Below, piece by piece: positions 35,620 to 43,626 of a stretch of 64,000 nucleotides of DNA. Position 1 is the stretch's first letter; every line of letters begins with the position of its first letter. The notes beneath the pieces were generated by a model. It was not told the DNA's origin, did no database searches, and saw only the letters and a list, made by a program, of their open reading frames with translations. Source of the DNA: Mesorhizobium sp. BR1-1-16. Its GTDB lineage: Bacteria; Pseudomonadota; Alphaproteobacteria; Rhizobiales; Kaistiaceae. Made by a program: the position numbers and the translations under genes. The DNA is taken from assembly GCF_020165495.1 (NCBI RefSeq), contig NZ_JAIUIE010000012.1:62001-126000 (forward strand). Direction: 5' to 3'.

Positions 35620-36525
35620 ATGAGTTCCGTATCAAGTGCCGTATCGACAGGACGGCGCATGGGCATCCAGGGCAAGTTGCCGGTGCTGGTCCTGTTCCTG
35701 CCGCCTGCCCTTCTGCTTTTCACGCTCTTCGTGATCCTGCCGATGGGCGAAGCCGCCTGGTATTCGTTCTATGACTGGAACGGTTACGGCCTTCCCGAGA
35801 AATTCGTCGGCTTCAGGAACTTCGAGCTGCTGTGGCGTACCTCGGCCTTCACGACGGCGCTCGGTAACAATTTCCTGATCATTCTCGTCTCGATCGTGAT
35901 CCAGCTGCCGCTTGCGCTGTGGCTCGCGACGATGGTTTCGAACCGTATTCCGGGCGCTGTCGTCTTCCGCCTGATCTTCTTCATGCCTTATGTGCTGGCC
36001 GACGTTGCGGCAGGCCTCATCTGGCGTTTCGTCTATGACGGCGATTACGGGCTCTTCGCGGCCATCGCCAGCATGTTCAACGTCGCCTCGCCCTATGTGC
36101 TGGCCGATCGCCACCTCGCGATCTATGCCGTGCTCGCGGTGATCGTCTGGAAGTATTTCGGCTTCCACATGATGCTGTTCATCGCCGGCCTGCAGAACAT
36201 CGACAAGAGCTACTATGAAGCCGCAGAGATCGACGGCGCCTCACGCTGGCAGCGCTTCCGCAGCATCACGCTGCCGCTGCTTGCCCCAACGATCCGTCTT
36301 TCCGTCTTCTTCTCCGTCGTCGGATCGCTCCAGCTCTTCGACATGATCATGCCGCTGACCGGTGGCGGTCCGTCGAACTCGACGCAGACCATGGTCACCT
36401 TCCTCTACACCTACGGCATCACGCGCATGAAGGTCGGCTTCGGCAGCGCCATCGGCGTCGTGCTCTTCATCATCTGCGTGACGCTCGCCTTCGGCTACAG
36501 ACGGATCTTCATGCGCAATGACTGA
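35620..36525 (+). CDS. CUT1 sugar ABC transporter permease (MalF-like)
   Basis: A 301-residue membrane protein, first span LPVLVLFLPPALLLFTLFVI, with EAA loop EAAEIDGASRWQRFRSITLP. ATG at 35620 has a GGAGGT site nine bases upstream. Its last eight bases overlap the next permease gene. No ATPase gene follows in this operon. Confidence 0.93.
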   Translation: MSSVSSAVSTGRRMGIQGKLPVLVLFLPPALLLFTLFVILPMGEAAWYSFYDWNGYGLPEKFVGFRNFELLWRTSAFTTALGNNFLIILVSIVIQLPLALWLATMVSNRIPGAVVFRLIFFMPYVLADVAAGLIWRFVYDGDYGLFAAIASMFNVASPYVLADRHLAIYAVLAVIVWKYFGFHMMLFIAGLQNIDKSYYEAAEIDGASRWQRFRSITLPLLAPTIRLSVFFSVVGSLQLFDMIMPLTGGGPSNSTQTMVTFLYTYGITRMKVGFGSAIGVVLFIICVTLAFGYRRIFMRND

Positions 36526-37435
36526 CCGGACCCTCGCCCCCACGGCGCCGACAACGCTCGGCGCGACACCGACCAAGCCGGCGCGACGCGCCTCGGCCTT
36601 CTCGTCTCACCGGATGAGCTTCGTCACTTGGCTGTATCTCTATGTCAGTCTGTTCTTCGTGGCGGCGATCGTGCTTTTGCCGCTGCTGACCACAGCCCTC
36701 GGCGGCTTCAAGACGCTCGGCGATCTCCGCGTCCATCCGTTCGGCCTGCCGGGCGAATGGCAGTGGTCGAACTATACCGACATCCTGCTGAGCGCGCGTT
36801 ACTGGCAGATGTTGGGAAATTCATTCCTCATCGCCACGCTGACGGTGGCGCTGACACTGGCTGTCGCCGCCATGGCCGCCTTCACTTTCGCCCATGTGAC
36901 GTTTTTCGGCTCGTCGTTTCTGCTCAACTACTTCCTGATAGGACTGATGTTCCCGGTCGCGACGGCCATTCTGCCGCTTTTCATCCGCATACGCGATCTC
37001 GGCCTGCTCGATACCTATTGGGGTGTCGTGCTGCCGCAGGTGGCGTTCGGGCTCGGCATGAGCATCCTGCTGTTCCGCCGCTTCTTCCAGAATGTGCCGA
37101 AGGAATTGTTCGACGCTGCCTTCGTCGATGGCTGCGGCTATCTGGGCTATTTCTGGCACATCACGCTGCCGCTTTCGCGCCCGATTCTCGCGACGGTCGG
37201 CATCGTCTCGTTCGTCGGAAGCTGGAACAGCTATCTGCTGCCGCTCATCTTGCTGAACTCGGATTCCAAATATCCATGGCCCCTCGGGATCATGGTCTAT
37301 CAGGGCGAGTATTCGAGCGACTGGCAGTTGATCCTGGCGTTTATCACGCTGACCATCCTGCCGACGATCATTGTGTTCTTCGCAGCGCAGAAGCACATTG
37401 TCGCCGGCCTGACGGCGGGCGCGGTCAAGGGTTGA
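36518..37435 (+). CDS. CUT1 sugar ABC transporter permease (MalG-like)
   Basis: A 305-residue membrane protein with spans beginning at about residue 36 (FVTWLYLYVSLFFVAAIVLL). The EAA loop is divergent: ELFDAAFVDGCGYLGYFWHI, with FDAA in place of EAA. It starts inside the end of the MalF-like gene (8-bp overlap) and is the last gene of the importer. The convergent regulator gene ends 23 bp away. Confidence 0.92.
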   Translation: MTDRTLAPTAPTTLGATPTKPARRASAFSSHRMSFVTWLYLYVSLFFVAAIVLLPLLTTALGGFKTLGDLRVHPFGLPGEWQWSNYTDILLSARYWQMLGNSFLIATLTVALTLAVAAMAAFTFAHVTFFGSSFLLNYFLIGLMFPVATAILPLFIRIRDLGLLDTYWGVVLPQVAFGLGMSILLFRRFFQNVPKELFDAAFVDGCGYLGYFWHITLPLSRPILATVGIVSFVGSWNSYLLPLILLNSDSKYPWPLGIMVYQGEYSSDWQLILAFITLTILPTIIVFFAAQKHIVAGLTAGAVKG

Positions 37436-37458
37436 CGAACCAGATTGAGTTGAAGGCC

Positions 37459-37737
37459 TCAGCCGAGCAAAAGGTCGTCGCGGACGCGCAGCGCCCGCGC
37501 CAGACAGCGCAGCACGGCAGGCGACGTCTCATAGCGACGCTCGGCCCTTGTGATCTGGGTGATGGCTACGCCTGAGCGGTCGGCGAGTTCGATCTGGCTG
37601 AGCCCGCGCCACTCGCGCAGAGCCTTCACCGGCGCCTCGCCGCGCTTGATCTTGGCGTCGACATGCGACGGCAGCATGCCGATATCGCGCGGTCCGAGAT
37701 TAGCCTGCTCGCGGACGGTCTGACCCTGGATGGACAT
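37459..37737 (-). CDS. XRE-family helix-turn-helix protein, antitoxin-like, no toxin partner
   Basis: A 92-residue protein. The C-terminal part ALREWRGLSQIELADRSGV and ITRAERRYETSPAVLRCLARAL is a Cro/C1-type helix-turn-helix. The preceding LPSHVDAKIKRGEAPVKALREWRGL layout resembles antitoxins of RelE/HigB-type modules. No toxin-sized gene adjoins it: the next genes are a phosphoesterase and a permease. The start at 37737 (MSIQGQT) has GGGAGAA upstream, and in-frame ATGs at 37758 and 37764 are alternatives. It may be an orphan antitoxin reused as a regulator. Confidence 0.7.
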   Translation of the reverse strand: MSIQGQTVREQANLGPRDIGMLPSHVDAKIKRGEAPVKALREWRGLSQIELADRSGVAITQITRAERRYETSPAVLRCLARALRVRDDLLLG

Positions 37738-37811
37738 TTCGCGCTTCTCCCTCGTCATGTGCATGAAAGGAGAATGAACGAAGCCGCGCGCGGTTCCTTG
37801 TCCCATGTCAA

Positions 37812-39608
37812 TCATGCGCCGCTGCCGGGCAGGTCGACGCGGCGCGGCGCGTGCAAAAGGACGCCGCCCGACGCATCGCGACCGATCTCGTGGATATAGA
37901 AGTAGGTTGGCTGGTCGTCGGTGACATTCATCACCGGCGACGGCGCGGAAACAACGATGAGACCACCGCTGCGGCCGATCCAGTCGATATGGCGATGCCC
38001 GTGCATGGCGATGGTGGTCCGGGACATCCCCTGCAGGCGGCGGACGAACCATGAGCCGTTGACGAGCGCGGTACCGATCCGCTCCGACAGCGCCTTGGCG
38101 GCGCGCGGATATTCGACGACGTGATGATGCAGCGCCACGATCCAGATCGCGTCCGGCGTCTCGGCCACCAGCCGCGCCATGGCGGCCTCCTGCCCGCGCG
38201 GCACAAAGCCGAGCGCGTTGGTGAACGAGAAATGCGTCTCGGCGTTCGAATTGAGCATCAGCACGCCGAGCCCGCTCGTCGTCTCGGGTGGCAGAACCAT
38301 CGGAAACGTGGCCGCGAAAACGTCGCCGAGCCGTGAGCCGAGGCGACGGGCGCCCGTATCGGCGAAGGCGGCGATATCGGCCGCATGCGGGGCGAGCGCT
38401 TCGGCGAGGGTCGACCCGCTCTTGCCGGTCTCGGCGTCGACGACACGCACCCTTGTGCCCTGCAACGCGTCGAGCGCCGCAAGCAGCCGCATCTGGCGGA
38501 GCCGCTTGTTCGGGCTGCCGGGCAGATCGAGCCGGGCCGGATTCGCGCGATCGACAACGTTCAAGTCGTGATTGCCGGGAATGGCGACCATCTTCGCGGC
38601 GAGACGCGGAAAGGCGGCGATGGCATCGAAGAACTCGGCCCATTCGGCGGCGCGGCCGGCATCGGTCAAGTCACCGCTGATGAGAACGAGGTCGAGGCCC
38701 TCCTCCCTATCAAAGACGTCGAGTGCGGCCAGCAACCCTGCCAGCCGGCCATTGCCACTTGGACCGGAGCGACCGCTCTCGATGCGGAAGCCATAGCGCT
38801 CGCCCACGATGTGGATGTCGGAGAGATGGGCAACGCGCCAGGTCCGGCTACCGGGAATCCGCGGCGCGAAGCCGGCAAGATCGCGTGGCTGATCCATGGT
38901 CGCGTCCGCGACGCCCCAAACGAGCGCGGCAACGGCGACATAGCCACCGATCAGCACGATGCAGTTGAAAAGCCCGGCGAGTGCGAGGTGCCCCGGCTGG
39001 GCCAGATCGGCGAGCGTGCCGGTCCAGTGGGTATGCGGAAAGGCGAGCAGGACGAACAGCATCGAGAGCGCGCAGACCAGCAAGCCCGCAGCGGCCGCCG
39101 AGACGGCGCGGATGCTGTCGCGCCGGTCATCACTCGTCGCTTCGGGCAGGTTACGCTCGGCCAGATGCCGCAGCCCCTCCCGGGCAAGCGCATAGCCCGG
39201 CTGCACGGCGAGCGCGTTCAGCGACCAGAAATTCGCTTCGACCAGCCGTAGAAACGGTCTGCCGCCGAACCACGCCGCCGCACCGAGCGCCACCGCGACG
39301 GCGAGAGGGATGAGCCCATTGAAGACACGCTCGGCCGATGTCGAGGCGGCGCTGACCCAGATCGAGACCATCAGCGGCCCGAGCCCGAGCACGATCACCG
39401 GCAGCGCGACGAGGCTGATCCATGCCGCGATGAGCTTCGGCAGGCTGACCTCGGCGATCAGGCTGCCGGCGAGCGATGCCAGCGTGCGCCGCTTGGTGCT
39501 GGAGGCATCGTCCTCGATATCGCCGCGGCGGGGGTCGAGGATCGGGGGCACGCTTGAGCTCCAGCTGACGAAGACGCCGACAATCAGCCGCCGCGTCTGC
39601 CGAAGCAA
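37812..39608 (-). CDS. Membrane-anchored calcineurin-like metallophosphoesterase
   Basis: A 598-residue protein. The N-terminal roughly 240 residues hold about five hydrophobic spans (for example LIAAWISLVALPVIVLGLGP and LVCALSMLFVLLAF). The C-terminal part is a metallophosphoesterase domain with all motifs in order: VAHLSDIHIV, ISGDLTD, IPGNHDLN, ALHHHV and MHGHRHID. Substrates of such anchored enzymes include nucleotides and lipid-linked phosphates; here it is unknown. It stands between the XRE gene (74 bp downstream) and the ADP-ribosylglycohydrolase-family gene (50 bp upstream) on the same strand, so it may be the tail of the LacI operon. Confidence 0.87.
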   Translation of the reverse strand: MLRQTRRLIVGVFVSWSSSVPPILDPRRGDIEDDASSTKRRTLASLAGSLIAEVSLPKLIAAWISLVALPVIVLGLGPLMVSIWVSAASTSAERVFNGLIPLAVAVALGAAAWFGGRPFLRLVEANFWSLNALAVQPGYALAREGLRHLAERNLPEATSDDRRDSIRAVSAAAAGLLVCALSMLFVLLAFPHTHWTGTLADLAQPGHLALAGLFNCIVLIGGYVAVAALVWGVADATMDQPRDLAGFAPRIPGSRTWRVAHLSDIHIVGERYGFRIESGRSGPSGNGRLAGLLAALDVFDREEGLDLVLISGDLTDAGRAAEWAEFFDAIAAFPRLAAKMVAIPGNHDLNVVDRANPARLDLPGSPNKRLRQMRLLAALDALQGTRVRVVDAETGKSGSTLAEALAPHAADIAAFADTGARRLGSRLGDVFAATFPMVLPPETTSGLGVLMLNSNAETHFSFTNALGFVPRGQEAAMARLVAETPDAIWIVALHHHVVEYPRAAKALSERIGTALVNGSWFVRRLQGMSRTTIAMHGHRHIDWIGRSGGLIVVSAPSPVMNVTDDQPTYFYIHEIGRDASGGVLLHAPRRVDLPGSGA

Positions 39609-39658
39609 GGGGGCACCGGCGGCTCGGGAGGAGACGGCCGCCGGTGCAGACCTCCGCG

Positions 39659-41779
39659 TCAGGCAAGCGCCGAGACGCGGACGGCGTTGCTGGAGAGCGC
39701 GCCCTCATGCACGAGCAGGCCAATGCCACCATCCTGCAGCGCCTCGGCGCTGTCGTCCGACGCGGCAAGGCTGGTGTTGCCGATGCGGCAGCGGATGGTC
39801 GGGCCGTCGGCCTCGACCTCCATGTCGTAGAGCGTTTCCAGCGACCACGGGAAAGCCGTCTCGGCGAGAACGGTGCGAGTATCGTCGCGTTGCCGCACGA
39901 GGCGCAGCTTGCCATCCCGCGACAGCAGCGCCGCATAATAGCGCCTGAGGCCCTGGACGCGGACGGCGACGCCGGCCTCATTGCCGAGATGGATCATCGT
40001 GTCGGCGGCAACCTTGTAGTCGGTCCATTCCCGCGTGCCATGGATGATGATGCCCTCGCCACGATCCTGCGACAGGCGGAAGGATTGCGGAAAGCGCTTG
40101 GAGAAGAAGCTGGCGCCATTGACCCAGGCCATCCGCCAGAAATCGCTCGGCTCGTCCGGCCGGCGAAGATGCAGCTCCGGTGTTCCGCCATAGCGAAGGT
40201 GATCGACGAGGATGGCCCCGTCGGCACGGCTGCCTTCGGCGCGGATGACGAAGCCGATCTCGGCGATCGGCTGGCCGCCGAAATCGGGCAGGACCCAGTC
40301 GAGATGGCCCTCGGCTCCAGGTGCGAGGCGGGTTATCGGCCCGTCGACGGTCCGCAGCGCATCGTCGGCGCCATAGACCTTGAGACGGAAGCCGACATCG
40401 ACAGCGCCGAGATTGCCACTCTCAGCCGAAAGCGATGCTTCAAGTCTCTGCCCCGGATAGACCAGCGGCGTCGCCATCAGTTCATAGGTGCGCATGGCGA
40501 GCACCTCGGGCGGCGTGAAGGTCGGCGTGGTCGCCGCGGCGATCTGGCCAGGACCGATGCCGCGATAGGCGATTGCAAGCGCCCTGCCGCCCGGCACGAC
40601 ACGGTTCTCGACCTCCGTCCGCTCGACGAGGCCATGGCCGCGCTCGGCGCGGAAGCCCTGCACGCTGCCCGGCAGCGAAAAGTGGAACTGCGCCCCGTCC
40701 TTCGGCGCGGCCGGCGCCCTGGAGCCCGCAAGGCTGTGGCCGAGCGCCGCCAGCCGATAGCTGGTGCGCACGGCATCGTTGATCGCATTGCCGCCATCGG
40801 CCGAGGAGATCAGCAGCCGGTCGGCCACCGGGCCGCGCCAATCAGGCCCGGCGTCGATGCCCTCGAGGCCGAGCTTGATCCCTAGCAGGCAGCCGACATT
40901 ACCGGCATTGCAGTCGGTGTCCCAGCCGGACGTGTTGACGATCATCTGCGCGCGCTGGAAGTCGTCCGGCGCATAGAGGATCGCCATGATCATCAGCGCA
41001 TGGTTCGGCACGACGTGGCAGTTGCCGGGATATTTGTCGTAGCCATAGTGGTCCTCGATCTTCTGCCGCGTGTCGCGCCAGTCGGAGAACTCTTTGTGCC
41101 AGGCGCGGATATCGGCGATGAGCTTCGCGATCAGGCTATCGCGCGGAATGGCCGCGAGACCCGTCTCGATCAGATGCTCGATATCGCCGGAGACAAAGGC
41201 TTCGGCCTCCATGGCAGCCCAGAGCATTGCTGCATAGACGCTCTCGCCGTCATGACTGACGAGCCCCGCCTGCTCGGCAAGCTTCGCCGCAAGCTTCGGC
41301 TGCCCCGGCGCCACCATCGCCCAGCCGTCGATGAAAATCTGCGCGCCGATCTGCTCGGCCACCGTCGATCCGTTCACGGCGATCGAGCCCGAGGCCGGTG
41401 CCGGCACGCCGCGCTTCAGGTTGAGCCAGGCGGTATGCTCGGTCGAATTGCCGTTGCCGCCCCACCAGAGAACCGTGCGCTGCTCGACGAGATAGTTGAG
41501 CCAGGACTTGCCAATATCCTCGGCCGAAAGATCCTCGGAAACGCCGTAGTCCTCGAGCGCCCGCACGAAGGTGAAAGTGCCGGCCACATCGTCATCCGTG
41601 ACGACGAGCGGCACGCCGAGCCGGTCATGGACGTAGTAATCGACCTCGCCAAGCTCGCTCATGATCTTCTGGTAGGTCCAACCCTCGAAGGGCCGGCCGA
41701 CATAGACGCCGATCAGCTTGCCGAGCACGCCGGCATAGACGCGCTCCAGATAATCGTTCGGAAGGGGGGCGTTGCTCAT
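39659..41779 (-). CDS. ADP-ribosylglycohydrolase-family protein fused to beta-sandwich modules
   Basis: A 706-residue protein. Residues 1 to about 340 form an ADP-ribosylglycohydrolase (DraG/ARH) domain with the two dimetal motifs: TDDDVAGTF (about residue 61) and SGWDTDCNAGNVGCLLG (about 285). The remaining roughly 360 residues are beta-rich. A carbohydrate-binding-like segment (LDWVLPDFGGQPIAEIGFVI) is followed by a LamG/DUF1080-like jelly roll (TDYKVAADTMIHLGNEAGVAVRV). ARH-fold enzymes cleave N- or O-glycosidic bonds of ADP-ribose. Coupled to sugar-importer genes and tied to carbohydrate-type modules, this one probably hydrolyses a glycoside. It has no signal peptide. Confidence 0.8.
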   Translation of the reverse strand: MSNAPLPNDYLERVYAGVLGKLIGVYVGRPFEGWTYQKIMSELGEVDYYVHDRLGVPLVVTDDDVAGTFTFVRALEDYGVSEDLSAEDIGKSWLNYLVEQRTVLWWGGNGNSTEHTAWLNLKRGVPAPASGSIAVNGSTVAEQIGAQIFIDGWAMVAPGQPKLAAKLAEQAGLVSHDGESVYAAMLWAAMEAEAFVSGDIEHLIETGLAAIPRDSLIAKLIADIRAWHKEFSDWRDTRQKIEDHYGYDKYPGNCHVVPNHALMIMAILYAPDDFQRAQMIVNTSGWDTDCNAGNVGCLLGIKLGLEGIDAGPDWRGPVADRLLISSADGGNAINDAVRTSYRLAALGHSLAGSRAPAAPKDGAQFHFSLPGSVQGFRAERGHGLVERTEVENRVVPGGRALAIAYRGIGPGQIAAATTPTFTPPEVLAMRTYELMATPLVYPGQRLEASLSAESGNLGAVDVGFRLKVYGADDALRTVDGPITRLAPGAEGHLDWVLPDFGGQPIAEIGFVIRAEGSRADGAILVDHLRYGGTPELHLRRPDEPSDFWRMAWVNGASFFSKRFPQSFRLSQDRGEGIIIHGTREWTDYKVAADTMIHLGNEAGVAVRVQGLRRYYAALLSRDGKLRLVRQRDDTRTVLAETAFPWSLETLYDMEVEADGPTIRCRIGNTSLAASDDSAEALQDGGIGLLVHEGALSSNAVRVSALA

Positions 41780-41828
41780 GATGGACCCTTGGTTCCTCGG
41801 GATTTTCTTAAGGTTCGTGGCGTGCGGC

Positions 41829-42662
41829 TCAGCCCTTGACCGAGCCGCCGGCCATGCCTTCGATGAAGCGGCGCTGCAGGAAGACGAACAGCACGACGAT
41901 CGGCAGCACGATGATCAGCGCCGCCGCCATGATCTCTCCCCAGTCGGACGAATACTGACCTGAGAGCAGGAAGAATGAGACGACGGCCGTCAGCTTGTCC
42001 TGCTTCTGCAGGAAGGTCGTGGCGATCAGGAACTCGTTCCACGAATAGAGCCCGATGATCAGCGCCACGGTCAGAATGCCCGGCGAGACGATCGGCAGCA
42101 TCACCCGCGTGAACACCTGCCAGGACGAGGCGCCGTCGATGATCGCCGCCTCCTCGATCTCGGCCGGCACGGCCAGGAAATAGGTCCGCAGCAGCATGAT
42201 CGCGAAGGGCGAGTAGATCGCCGTATAGACCAGCGATACGGCGAAGACATTGTTGATGAGGCCGAGCTTCGCAAAGCCGAAATAGAGCGGGAATAGGAAC
42301 AGCTGGATTGGCGCGGTCGTGGTGGCGAGTAGGTAGAAGGTCACCACCTTCCACGCCTTGATCTTCTTGCGGGCGAGAACATAGGCAGCGGCCGAACCCG
42401 TCGAGCAGACGAGGACGATGGTCAGTCCGGTCAGCGTGGCCGAGTTCACGAAGCTCTGGCTGAAGCGCGCGTCCTTCCAGGCGCGAGCGAAATTGTCGAA
42501 GCGGAACACCTCGGGCAGCGCCAGCGGGTTCTGGACGATCTCCTGCGCCGATTTCAGCGAGTTGAGCACCAGCAACACGATCGGGAACAGCGCCGTGAAC
42601 AATCCGATGCCGAGCACGACATAGGTGATCGTCAGCGTCGCGCGGCTTTCGACGAGCCTCAT
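41829..42662 (-). CDS. CUT1 sugar ABC transporter permease (MalG-like)
   Basis: A 277-residue membrane protein with EAA loop EAAIIDGASSWQVFTRVMLP and about six spans. The stop of the MalF-like gene and this gene's ATG share one base (TGATG), giving tight coupling. The ADP-ribosylglycohydrolase-family gene follows at 49 bp. No ATPase is encoded. Confidence 0.93.
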   Translation of the reverse strand: MRLVESRATLTITYVVLGIGLFTALFPIVLLVLNSLKSAQEIVQNPLALPEVFRFDNFARAWKDARFSQSFVNSATLTGLTIVLVCSTGSAAAYVLARKKIKAWKVVTFYLLATTTAPIQLFLFPLYFGFAKLGLINNVFAVSLVYTAIYSPFAIMLLRTYFLAVPAEIEEAAIIDGASSWQVFTRVMLPIVSPGILTVALIIGLYSWNEFLIATTFLQKQDKLTAVVSFFLLSGQYSSDWGEIMAAALIIVLPIVVLFVFLQRRFIEGMAGGSVKG

Positions 42663-43504
42663 CAGACGCTCTCCCTCGACTGGATGCGGATATAGAAGAA
42701 GGTGGCGACGAGGCCGAACAGGCTGATCACCAGCGCCGTCGCGGCCGCCTGGCCGACATTGAGGTCATAGAAGGCCTTGCGATAGGCGAGCGTCGAAAGG
42801 ACCTCGCTGGAGAAGGCCGGCCCGCCCTGCGTCAGGATGTAGACGAAGTCGAAGACGAGGAACGACCAGATCACCGTCATGATCATCATCAGCATGATGG
42901 TCGGCTTGATGCCCGGCAGCAGGACGTAGCGCATCATCTGCCAGAAGCTGGCGCCCTCGATACGCGCCGCCTCGATCTGCTCCTGCGGCACCTGGCGGAG
43001 CGCTGCGAAGAAGATCACGCAGAGAAAGCCCCACCAATGCCAGAGATCGACCGTGGCGACACCGAACAGCGCCGTCGACGTTTGCGACAGCGGGTTGACG
43101 ATCGGCAGGCCGAGCTTCTGCAGATATCCGAAGACACCCGTGACCGGGCTGTAGATCATGCCCTGCCAGACCCGCGCGGTGATGGCCGTCGCGATGATCA
43201 CCGGCAGGAAATAGACGACCTGGAACAGCGTCGATCCGCGCCGCGGCACGATGAGCAGGAGGCTCGCCGCAAGGAGGCCCATGGCGATCGGCACCGTCAG
43301 GAAGATCGCGGTCCAGATCAGGTTGTTCTCGAGCGCCGTCCAGAACGGTCCGTCGCTCCAGAGCGCCACGAAATTGCCGAGACCGATGAAGACAGGCGCC
43401 GAGATGCCGTCCCACTGGAAGAAGGCGAGCGCGATCGTGAGGAGCGCCGGGATCAGGATGATCACGACATTGATGGCGAGCGTCGGCACGAGATAAAGCC
43501 ACAT
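42662..43504 (-). CDS. CUT1 sugar ABC transporter permease (MalF-like)
   Basis: A 280-residue membrane protein starting MWLYLVPTLAINVVII at 43504. The 17-codon open extension upstream is Pro/Asp-rich and not membrane-like. The EAA loop is EAARIEGASFWQMMRYVLLP. It overlaps the downstream permease by one base and lies 122 bp behind its binding-protein gene. That gap contains a weaker, imperfect hairpin (around 43567-43600). Confidence 0.92.
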   Translation of the reverse strand: MWLYLVPTLAINVVIILIPALLTIALAFFQWDGISAPVFIGLGNFVALWSDGPFWTALENNLIWTAIFLTVPIAMGLLAASLLLIVPRRGSTLFQVVYFLPVIIATAITARVWQGMIYSPVTGVFGYLQKLGLPIVNPLSQTSTALFGVATVDLWHWWGFLCVIFFAALRQVPQEQIEAARIEGASFWQMMRYVLLPGIKPTIMLMMIMTVIWSFLVFDFVYILTQGGPAFSSEVLSTLAYRKAFYDLNVGQAAATALVISLFGLVATFFYIRIQSRESV

Positions 43505-43626
43505 GGGCGGATCCTGACGGTCGGGTGGTTCGATCGGGCAGCAGGGGGCCGCCAAAGGCTATGAATGGCCGGCAACAGGGACGGACGCGCCGCCCCTGCC
43601 GCATTCTCAAAGCAACGGGAAACCGC

